A stretch of DNA of 32,207 nucleotides from Terrisporobacter sp. (lineage in GTDB: Bacteria; Bacillota; Clostridia; Peptostreptococcales; Peptostreptococcaceae), in contig NZ_JAGHFM010000327.1 of NCBI RefSeq assembly GCF_017888745.1, forward strand, positions 1-32,207. The letters run 5' to 3'. Numbering within the stretch: the stretch's first letter is position 1; every line of letters starts with the position of its first letter. Shown here in pieces: positions 26,052-32,207 of this stretch. Both the position numbers and the translations under genes were made by a program. A model generated the notes under the pieces. It saw nothing but the letters and a program-made list of their open reading frames with translations. It had not been told where the DNA came from and made no database searches.

Positions 26052-26663
26052 ATGAAAGAAAAATACTATGATAAACTATTTAATATTAATACTATAGGAA
26101 ACCAAAACTGGAAAATAACATCTATACATAACCATCCATATGAACCTACACTGTACATTGCACTAGAAGAACTATTTAAAAATTATCAACTTTTAGAAAA
26201 TGATTATGTAGTTGACTTTGGATGTGGTATGGGAAGATTACTATTTTTTATTAATTACTATTTCAAGTCTAATGTTACAGGTATAGAAGTAAATGAAAGA
26301 TACTATAAAGAAGCATTATACAATAAAATTAATTATGGAAAAAAAAATAAGAAATGTCTAGATAAAATAAATTTTATCTGTACCAAGGCACAAAATTACA
26401 AAATTAAAAGCTTAGAAAATAAATTTTATTTCTTTAATCCTTTTTCAATTCAAATATTTTCTAAAGTTATAGATAATATATTAGAATCTTATGAAAAAAA
26501 TCCTAGGAATATGGATATCATCATGTACTATCCATCTCAAGATTACTTAGATTTTTTAGATTATAAGACACCTTTTATGATGCATGAAGAAATATTATTA
26601 AAGGATTTATATTGTAAAGATGACAAAGAAAAATTTGTGATTTATTCTTTACATTACTATTAA
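26052..26663 (+). CDS. Class I SAM-dependent methyltransferase, substrate unknown
   Basis: The 203-aa product has SAM motif I as VVDFGCGMGRLLFF (about residues 55-68) and the acidic motif GIEVNERYYKEA, followed by FYFFNPFS in the position of motif IV (an N-P-F form). It resembles small stand-alone methyltransferases common in clostridia, for which no substrate is established. TGGAG precedes the ATG. It stands alone, with 115 bases before and 156 after; neither gap shows anything further. Confidence 0.8.
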   Translation: MKEKYYDKLFNINTIGNQNWKITSIHNHPYEPTLYIALEELFKNYQLLENDYVVDFGCGMGRLLFFINYYFKSNVTGIEVNERYYKEALYNKINYGKKNKKCLDKINFICTKAQNYKIKSLENKFYFFNPFSIQIFSKVIDNILESYEKNPRNMDIIMYYPSQDYLDFLDYKTPFMMHEEILLKDLYCKDDKEKFVIYSLHYY

Positions 26664-26819
26664 TTATATTAATACCACAAATGAGAGTAATAACATTAAA
26701 ATATTTATTAAGTATTATTTCATATGTAATTTGCATATTATCATTAGTTTTGAAAGTTATATATTATGAAAGATAAATCAAACTAACAAAATTAAAATAT
26801 ATTAAAAATGAGGTAAAAT

Positions 26820-27563
26820 ATGAATACTAAAAAAACAGCATTAATAACAGGCGCATCTAGAGGTATTGGTAGAGAAGTAGCTAAGTTATTCGCTAAAAAT
26901 AATTATAATGTAGTGATTAACTATAATAAATCAGAAAAAGAAGCTCAAGATCTATTAGAAGAATTAAATAATGAAAACTTGAGTGTTAGAATTTTCAAAG
27001 CAGATATCTCAAATCCTCAAGAAGCTAATTCATTAGTAAACTATACAATAGGCCAATTCGAAAGAATTGATGTATTAATAAATAATGCGGGAATAAGTAA
27101 ATTTAATTTATTTACAGATATAAGCTATGAAGAATGGCATGAAGTAATGAATGTTAACTTAAATTCAGTTTTTTATGTGACAAAAAAGGCTTTACAATAT
27201 ATGATTCCCGAGTTACAAGGAAAAATCATAAATATATCGTCTATATGGGGAATAGTAGGAGCTTCAAATGAAGTTCATTATTCAGCTTCTAAGGCAGCTT
27301 TAATAGGAATGACAAAAGCTTTAGCTAAAGAACTTGGTCCATCAAATATACAAGTGAATGCTATTGCACCAGGTGTTATAGAAACAGATATGATAAAAGA
27401 TATAGATGATGATACTATAGATATGTTAAAATATGATACACCTCTTATGAGAATAGGCAAACCAATAGATATTGCAAAATGTGCTTTATTTTTAGCACAA
27501 GATGGGGGTGACTTTATTACAGGTCAAGTAATAAGTTCCAATGGAGGTTTTGTAATATATTAG
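26820..27563 (+). CDS. FabG-like SDR, probably EF-P 5-aminopentanone reductase
   Basis: The 247-aa protein is a classical short-chain dehydrogenase. It has the cofactor loop TGASRGIGRE (residues 10-19), NNAGIS, the catalytic Ser in ISSIWG, YSASKAA with catalytic Tyr and Lys, and the C-terminal GQVISSNGGF. The SSIWG..GAS..VHYSASKAA pattern and the stand-alone location, away from fab genes, fit the YmfI-type reductase that finishes the 5-aminopentanol modification of elongation factor P in Firmicutes. It could also be another 3-oxoacyl reductase-like enzyme. TGAGGT precedes the ATG. Confidence 0.85.
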   Translation: MNTKKTALITGASRGIGREVAKLFAKNNYNVVINYNKSEKEAQDLLEELNNENLSVRIFKADISNPQEANSLVNYTIGQFERIDVLINNAGISKFNLFTDISYEEWHEVMNVNLNSVFYVTKKALQYMIPELQGKIINISSIWGIVGASNEVHYSASKAALIGMTKALAKELGPSNIQVNAIAPGVIETDMIKDIDDDTIDMLKYDTPLMRIGKPIDIAKCALFLAQDGGDFITGQVISSNGGFVIY

Positions 27564-28026
27564 TCAAGTTATTTATGATTAATTTAAACTTCATCTACAA
27601 AAGAAAAGATATTATAAAATTCTTATGTGCCTTTGGCTAGTAATCTTCAAAACTACATTTTGTAGTTATAAAATGTAAACAAAAAATTAATTCACCTTCT
27701 TAATCTATTCATGATAAAGATGGTTAATACATAAGTATAATTTTTAAAACTCAAGGTGAACTGATAATAGTTCATCTTTTTATTATATAACAATAACTTG
27801 GCTAATATCATTAGTTAAAATCAAATCTAGATAATATACCATCTTAACTTAATTTTAGCTTCTTTAAATAATTAAATATATATTAAGGGCACTTAATTTA
27901 AAATTTTATACAAAATTATTTTATTATATAGTGTTATGAACTGTGTATATAAAATATAGTGTAGATTGATTTACATTTTATGTATAATATTAAATGTAAG
28001 GAGTATTTAAATATTGGAGGTAAAAT
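27564..28026. other. Intergenic region with an attenuator-like structure and a -10 element
   Basis: Within this gap, AAGGTGAACT (27753-27762) pairs with AGTTCATCTT (27769-27778) and runs into a T tract, forming a terminator. TTCACCTT at 27691-27698 can instead pair with AAGGTGAA, which would block it. ACTACATTTTGTAGT lies just upstream. A TATAAT at 27983-27988 probably belongs to the next gene's promoter, but its -35 is weak. Confidence 0.45.
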
Positions 28027-29049
28027 ATGTATAGTTTTACAAATGATTATAGTGAAGGGGCTCACGAAAATATACTTAATGCACTAATGGAGAGCAATTT
28101 AAAACAAAGTTCAGGTTATGGATTAGATGAATACTGTGAAAAAGCAAAGGATATACTAAAAAATGTATTGAAAAATGATGATATAGATATTCATTTTATA
28201 CCAGGGGGTACACAAGTCAACCTAATATGTATATCATCATTTCTGAGACAACATGAAGCTGCTATCGCTGCTAATACAGGACATATTGCAGTTCATGAAA
28301 CTGGAGCAATAGAAGCCTGCGGCCATAAAGTCATTACTGTAAACAGTAATGATGGAAAGCTTAATAAAGAAATGATTAAAAATATATTAAAAATTCATAA
28401 TGATGAACATATGGTTAAACCTAAATTAGTTTATATTTCCAATTCAACCGAAATAGGAACAATTTATAATAAAAAAGAACTAAGTGATTTATACAGTTTT
28501 TGTAAAGAAAATAATTTAATATTATTTATAGATGGAGCTAGAATGGGCTCTGCTATTACAAGTAAAGAAAATGATTTATTACTAAGTGATTTAGTAAATT
28601 TATGTGATGCATTTTATATAGGAGGTACAAAAAATGGGGCACTATTTGGTGAAGCATTAATTATATGTAATGATAATTTAAAAGAAGACTTCAGATATAA
28701 TATAAAACAAAAGGGTGCTCTTCTTGCAAAGGGAAGACTATTAGGTATACAATTTATAGAGTTATTCAAAGATGATCTATTTTTTGATTTAGCTAAACAT
28801 GCCAATGATATGGCTTCGCTTATACAAGATGAGTTGATTAATCAAGGTTATAAATTATTAATTAAATCACCTACTAATCAAATTTTTCCTATACTTCCTA
28901 ATAAATCAATAGAAAAGTTAAGAGATAAATATACATTTAATACTTGGGAAGAGTATGATGAAAACCATACTATAATTAGGCTTGTAACTTCATGGGCTAC
29001 TGATAAAAATAAAGTAATATCATTCATAGAAGATTTAAAACAAATTTAA
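28027..29049 (+). CDS. ltaE: Low-specificity threonine aldolase family PLP enzyme
   Basis: The 340-aa protein is a fold-type I PLP enzyme of the threonine aldolase / beta-eliminating lyase family (PF01212). Seen: FTNDYSEGAHENIL at the N-terminus, FIPGGTQVNL at the cofactor site, HETGAIEACGHKV, FIDGARMGSA with the PLP-pairing Asp, and the Schiff-base lysine in YIGGTKNGALFGEA. The enzyme usually cleaves L-threonine or L-allo-threonine to glycine and acetaldehyde. TTGGAGGT precedes the ATG. sufC begins 31 bases downstream, so it may be co-transcribed with sufCB. Other PLP lyases of this family are possible. Confidence 0.87.
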   Translation: MYSFTNDYSEGAHENILNALMESNLKQSSGYGLDEYCEKAKDILKNVLKNDDIDIHFIPGGTQVNLICISSFLRQHEAAIAANTGHIAVHETGAIEACGHKVITVNSNDGKLNKEMIKNILKIHNDEHMVKPKLVYISNSTEIGTIYNKKELSDLYSFCKENNLILFIDGARMGSAITSKENDLLLSDLVNLCDAFYIGGTKNGALFGEALIICNDNLKEDFRYNIKQKGALLAKGRLLGIQFIELFKDDLFFDLAKHANDMASLIQDELINQGYKLLIKSPTNQIFPILPNKSIEKLRDKYTFNTWEEYDENHTIIRLVTSWATDKNKVISFIEDLKQI

Positions 29050-29080
29050 TTACTATTCAATTTAAGAAAGGAAGTTTAAA

Positions 29081-29839
29081 ATGCTTGAACTAAAGAATAT
29101 ATCTTTTAAAGTAAAAGCTTTAGACAACTCAGAAGAAATAACAATACTAGATAATATAAGCTTTGAAATAGAAAATGGAAAAATTTTAGTAATAACTGGT
29201 CCAAATGGTGGAGGTAAGTCAACTTTAGCAAAAATAATAATGGGAATTGAAAAACCAACTGGTGGTAAAATTATTTTTGATGGAGAAGACATAACTAATC
29301 TAAGTATTACTGAAAGGGCTAAACTTGGTATAGGATATGCTTTCCAGCAACCTCCTAGGTTCAAAGGTGTAACGGTTGAAAAATTATTACATCTAGCATC
29401 TGGGGAAAATTTATCAGAAGAAAAGTGTTGTGAATATTTATCTAAAGTAGGTTTATGTTCAAGAGAGTATTTAAAAAGGGATGTGGATAACTCACTTTCT
29501 GGAGGAGAATTAAAAAGAATAGAAATCGCTTCTTTAATGGCTAGAAATCCAAAAGTTTCTATATATGATGAGCCAGAAGCAGGTATAGATTTATGGAGTT
29601 TTTCCATGCTTGTAGATATGTTTAATAATTTTAAAAGTTACAATGAACAAAGTATAGTCATAATTTCTCATCAAGAGAGAATAATTGAATTAGCAGATAA
29701 TCTTATGATAATTGCAGATGGAAAAATAAAAAAATTAGGACAAAAAAATGAAATTTTACCTTTATTACAAAGTGGAATGAAAGACTGTTTATGCCAAATG
29801 AAGGAGGTTGCACTTACTCATGAGCAATATAATGATTAA
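29081..29839 (+). CDS. sufC: SufC-like Fe-S assembly ATPase
   Basis: The 252-aa protein is a cytoplasmic ABC ATPase of the SufC type. Walker A GPNGGGKST is at residues 40-48, the Q-loop FQQPPRF at about 88-94, the signature LSGGE at 139-143, Walker B VSIYDEPEAGID at 159-170, and the switch His in IISHQER. The gene overlaps the sufB-like gene by 20 bases, showing translational coupling and a common complex. There is no sufS, sufU or sufD, so it resembles the minimal SufC-SufB pair found in anaerobes and archaea. AGGAAG precedes the ATG. Confusion with an importer ATPase is unlikely because no permease is adjacent and SufB follows. Confidence 0.9.
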   Translation: MLELKNISFKVKALDNSEEITILDNISFEIENGKILVITGPNGGGKSTLAKIIMGIEKPTGGKIIFDGEDITNLSITERAKLGIGYAFQQPPRFKGVTVEKLLHLASGENLSEEKCCEYLSKVGLCSREYLKRDVDNSLSGGELKRIEIASLMARNPKVSIYDEPEAGIDLWSFSMLVDMFNNFKSYNEQSIVIISHQERIIELADNLMIIADGKIKKLGQKNEILPLLQSGMKDCLCQMKEVALTHEQYND

Positions 29840-30557
29840 AAACTTATTAAAAACTATTGCAGATATAACAGGAGAGGAAGAGGGTGCTTTTAATCTTCGC
29901 AGTAATGGTTGTGGTGTAGAAAGAAGATCTAGTGATAATATCATAATTACACCAAAAGAAGATAAACCAGGTATAAACATAACAATAAAACCTAATACAA
30001 ATAATGAAACAGTGTATATACCTGTTGTTATAACAGAAGCTGGTGTGAATGATTTAGTATATAATGATTTTTATATTGGAGAAAATTCTAATGTAACAAT
30101 AGTTGCTGGATGTGGTATACATAATGATGGAGACAATAATAGTCAACATGATGGTATTCATACATTTTATATAGGAAAAAATTCAAAAATAAAATATAGT
30201 GAAAAACATTATGGTGAAGGAAACGGTATAGGTGAACGTATTTTAAACCCTACTACTATAGTAAATATGGAAGAAAATTCTTATTGTGAAATGGATATGA
30301 CACAAATTAAAGGTGTTAACTCTACTAAAAGACAAACAGAAGTTAATTTAAATAAAGGAGCAAAGCTTATAATAAATGAAAAGTTAATGACCCATGATAG
30401 CCAAAGTGCTCACTCAAATATAATATGTAATTTAAATGGTGAGAACTCTGTCTTACAAATAATTTCTCGCTCTATTGCTAAAGACAACTCTGTTCAAGTA
30501 TTTCATCCTATAGCAGTTGGAAATAATAATTGTAAAGCTCATATTCAATGTGCATAA
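29820..30557 (+). CDS. sufB: SufB/SufD-like scaffold, truncated at the C-terminus
   Basis: The 245-aa product matches the beta-helix core of SufB/SufD proteins (PF01458), the scaffold on which SufC drives cluster assembly. Recognisable stretches are FYIGENSNVTIVAGCG, EKHYGEG, and SAHSNIICNLNGENSVLQII followed by SRSIAKDNSVQVFHP. The ATG at 29820 is taken, with AAGGAGG 12 bases upstream. The family normally continues past the QCD motif for about 60-70 more residues, ending in a helix with H.A.IGKI and GLTEEEA..I..GF. Here translation stops at HIQCA, two codons into that point, and integrase-associated DNA begins. I infer that an element has inserted and removed the end of the protein, which may be non-functional unless the element excises. 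Confidence 0.85.
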   Translation: MSNIMIKNLLKTIADITGEEEGAFNLRSNGCGVERRSSDNIIITPKEDKPGINITIKPNTNNETVYIPVVITEAGVNDLVYNDFYIGENSNVTIVAGCGIHNDGDNNSQHDGIHTFYIGKNSKIKYSEKHYGEGNGIGERILNPTTIVNMEENSYCEMDMTQIKGVNSTKRQTEVNLNKGAKLIINEKLMTHDSQSAHSNIICNLNGENSVLQIISRSIAKDNSVQVFHPIAVGNNNCKAHIQCA

Positions 30558-30646
30558 ATAACCTTTTTACCAATTTATACTACATAACAACACTGTATTT
30601 CCAACGTATTCAGCTGCAAATTACCAATTTTTAGGATATATTCTTT

Positions 30647-30716
30647 ACTGACAATATACTGACAATTAGTTTTTTAAACTTCCGCTGACAATATACTGAC
30701 AACAAACTGACACTAT
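30647..30716. repeat. Five 11-bp phased repeats, probable integrase arm sites
   Basis: ACTGACAATAT-type units begin at 30647, 30658, 30684, 30695 and 30706, that is two and then three copies at exact 11-base spacing. Their position between the attachment junction and the integrase gene fits arm-type binding sites for the integrase N-terminal domain. Confidence 0.75.
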
Positions 30717-30760
30717 TAAAATAAAAGAAAAGGAGAAAAATCCTTTTCTTTTATTTTAAT
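30715..30760. terminator. Terminator of the integrase gene
   Basis: A perfect 20-bp stem (ATTAAAATAAAAGAAAAGGA and its complement) with a 6-base loop. The integrase stop codon lies inside it. Confidence 0.8.
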
Positions 30761-31881
30761 GATAGTAAGCTTTCTAAATTAGAAGTAGCATTTTTATCCA
30801 TTTCTTCTAAAGTATGAGTGTATATATTTAATGTTGTTCTTATATCAGAGTGACCTAATCTTGAGCTTACAGTTTTAATATCTGTATTAGCAGCAATAGA
30901 TAAAGTTGCAAAGCTATGCCTTAAATCGTACATTCTTATTCTTCTTAAATTATATTTCTTACAAAACCTATCAAATTGGTAATATAAGGTAATCATTTTC
31001 CACATTTCTAATTTTGTATTTAAACATACTAAATTATAAGTGTTATAGAGAACTCCTTCACTGTGTAATTTTTCTTGTCTCTGTTTTTCATTTTCTAGTT
31101 TTTTTAATAAATAAGATGGTATAGATATTACTCTTTTAGATCTTTTCGTTTTAGGTTCTTTGAAATAAGATTCTCCATCAATTTCATAAACACTCTTATT
31201 TATAGATAGAGTTCCTTTATTAAAATCTACATCATCCCAACTTAAAGCCATCGCTTCACCTTTTCTTAATCCAGCTAACATCATAAGTAAAAGAGGTAAC
31301 TCTAGCACTTTTCCATCGACATATTCCATAGCTTTTAGTGCTTCTTCTTTACTCCAGCTAGAAGCTTGTACTTTTACATTTTTCTTAGGTACTTTTATAA
31401 AGTCTGTTAAGTTTTCAGGGATTTCTTTAAATCTATATGCTTCCCTTAGTGTTACTCTTAAAATAGCATATCTAGATTCAGCACTGCTTCCTCCGTGTTC
31501 TTTATATATAAGATTAACCCATTTTTGTAATTGATATATTGTAACATCTTTCAATAAAATATCTTTAAAGAAAGGTTCTATAGAAGCTCTTATAATACTT
31601 TCTCTTTTTTTTATTGTATATGGAGATAAATTATTTTTATTATCTTCTAAAAACTTATAACATCTATCAACTAAGCTTATGTTCTTATTAATTATAAATT
31701 TATTGTTATTTATAGAACTCTTTAAATCAATTAAATGCCTTTCTGCTTCTTTTTTTGTTTTATATTTCCCTATACTTTTTTGCTTTGATTTTCCGTTTTC
31801 ATCAATATACTCTATATAGACATTATAGTTTTCACTTCTTTTTCTTATAAATGTACTTTTAATTTCATAATTATCTAACAT
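30751..31881 (-). CDS. int: Tyrosine recombinase (phage/ICE-type integrase)
   Basis: The protein is 376 aa from the chosen start. Order: an N-terminal arm-binding domain (YNVYIEYIDENGKSKQKSIG...), a SAM-like core-binding domain (LVDRCYKFLEDNKNNLSPYTIKKRE), then the catalytic domain. Catalytic residues are visible: Arg in LAGLRKGEA, the box II region YDLRHSFATL, LGHSDIRTT, and the nucleophilic Tyr in LNIYTHT. The first box II His is Tyr here, a variation common in integrases of clostridial elements. I start at 31881 rather than the track's 31911: the later ATG is preceded by AAAGTGAG and lies 16 bases after the upstream stop, while the earlier one overlaps that gene and has no site. The enzyme should cut and join DNA at the sufB junction. 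Confidence 0.93.
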   Translation of the reverse strand: MLDNYEIKSTFIRKRSENYNVYIEYIDENGKSKQKSIGKYKTKKEAERHLIDLKSSINNNKFIINKNISLVDRCYKFLEDNKNNLSPYTIKKRESIIRASIEPFFKDILLKDVTIYQLQKWVNLIYKEHGGSSAESRYAILRVTLREAYRFKEIPENLTDFIKVPKKNVKVQASSWSKEEALKAMEYVDGKVLELPLLLMMLAGLRKGEAMALSWDDVDFNKGTLSINKSVYEIDGESYFKEPKTKRSKRVISIPSYLLKKLENEKQRQEKLHSEGVLYNTYNLVCLNTKLEMWKMITLYYQFDRFCKKYNLRRIRMYDLRHSFATLSIAANTDIKTVSSRLGHSDIRTTLNIYTHTLEEMDKNATSNLESLLSLK

Positions 31882-31897
31882 TGTATCACTCACTTTC

Positions 31898-32206
31898 TTA
31901 AAAACTCTCATAAATATATATATTTGGAAGCTTAGTAAGTATTAGATGTTTATTATTACTTACTTTTATACTTTGTTTTTGAAGTGATAAATATTCTAAT
32001 CTTTTTTTTAGGATATTCAAAGAAATATCTAAATACTCAGCCATATCATATATATTAGTTATATTTTTATTTAAAGCACAAATTATTTCCTCTTCTGTTA
32101 CAAGAAACTCACAAGCCCATTTATCTGCTTTATTTTCAAATTTATTATTATATAATCTTTCTCTGTAATTTTTATTTTCTAATGTATTACCTATAGTTGT
32201 GAAGTA
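31898..32206 (-). CDS. ImmA/IrrE-family protein, C-terminal part only
   Basis: On the minus strand an open frame enters from the window edge and ends at a stop 16 bases before the integrase start. It is absent from the ORF track because its start lies outside. Translation includes NKFENKADKWACEFLVTEEE, the post-active-site pattern of ImmA/IrrE metallopeptidases (PF06114), followed by a helix-rich tail (IYDMAEYLDISLNILKKRLEYL). The HExxH zinc motif would lie outside the window. Such proteins cleave phage- or ICE-type repressors and commonly sit beside the integrase and repressor genes, so this supports the mobile-element call. The assignment rests on a partial sequence. Confidence 0.65.
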   Translation of the reverse strand, partial: YFTTIGNTLENKNYRERLYNNKFENKADKWACEFLVTEEEIICALNKNITNIYDMAEYLDISLNILKKRLEYLSLQKQSIKVSNNKHLILTKLPNIYIYESF

Positions 32207-32207
32207 A

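Larger units (their letters stand above)
30553..32207. mobile_element. Left end of an integrated phage or integrative element (partial)
   Basis: From the break in sufB onward the content changes to a tyrosine integrase, 11-bp phased repeats and an ImmA/IrrE-like gene. The integrase is terminal and reads toward the junction, the usual layout at an attachment site. TTACCAATTT occurs twice (30567 and 30621). The other end, and so the core duplication, lies outside the window. It could be a prophage or an integrative conjugative element. Confidence 0.78.

Noticed and set aside
29062-29607. 181-aa minus-strand ORF opposite sufC
   Set aside because: Lies entirely across sufC, whose ATPase motifs are intact; it is a shadow frame.
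30647-30716. CRISPR array
   Set aside because: The repeats are 11 bp and adjoin without unique spacers of proper length, and no cas genes are present; they fit integrase arm sites better.

Overview
The window is AT-rich DNA (roughly 27-28% GC by eye) from a low-GC Gram-positive anaerobe. Gene content (glnS, a T-box-controlled argG and argF, an L-box-controlled lysC-lysA pair, a homocitrate-synthase-like/aconitase/isocitrate dehydrogenase operon and a two-gene sufC-sufB pair), strong AGGAGG-type ribosome binding sites and many U-tailed hairpin terminators fit the Clostridia, most likely Peptostreptococcaceae (Clostridioides/Paraclostridium/Romboutsia-like). The species cannot be fixed from the sequence alone.

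Layout. 1-2 kb: a small orphan ORF, then a LUD-domain protein and a diacylglycerol-kinase-like lipid kinase in one operon. 2-3.7 kb: glnS on the minus strand, convergent with them. 4-7.1 kb: a permuted NlpC/P60-like hydrolase, a membrane-anchored protein interrupted by one in-frame TGA, and an unknown protein. 7.1-10 kb: lysine riboswitch, lysC, lysA. 10-12.5 kb: a frameshifted lipoprotein and a polytopic membrane protein whose best start codon reads ATC. 12.9-15.5 kb: an orphan BMP-family lipoprotein, an unknown protein and truA. 15.6-21.3 kb: two arginine-type T-box leaders driving argG and argF, with rluB, mnmM and an RpiR-family regulator between them. The argF leader carries one Stem I followed by two antiterminator/terminator modules. 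21.6-25.9 kb: homocitrate-synthase-like, aconitase and isocitrate dehydrogenase genes behind a near-consensus promoter. 26-30.6 kb: a small methyltransferase, an SDR reductase, a threonine-aldolase-like enzyme, sufC and sufB.

The right end is the most striking part. The sufB-like reading frame stops about 65 residues short of the family's usual end, immediately before a tyrosine integrase, five 11-bp phased repeats and an ImmA/IrrE-like gene that leaves the window. This looks like one end of an integrated phage or integrative element sitting inside the sufB-like gene.

Much of the window is amino-acid metabolism controlled by RNA: a lysine riboswitch on the diaminopimelate/lysine genes, and AGA-specifier T-boxes on the citrulline/arginine genes. 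The aconitase/IDH operon would supply 2-oxoglutarate, and so glutamate, for arginine synthesis. Three independent lesions (in-frame TGA, A-tract frameshift, sufB truncation) are either real gene decay or switching, or partly sequencing error; read-level data would decide.
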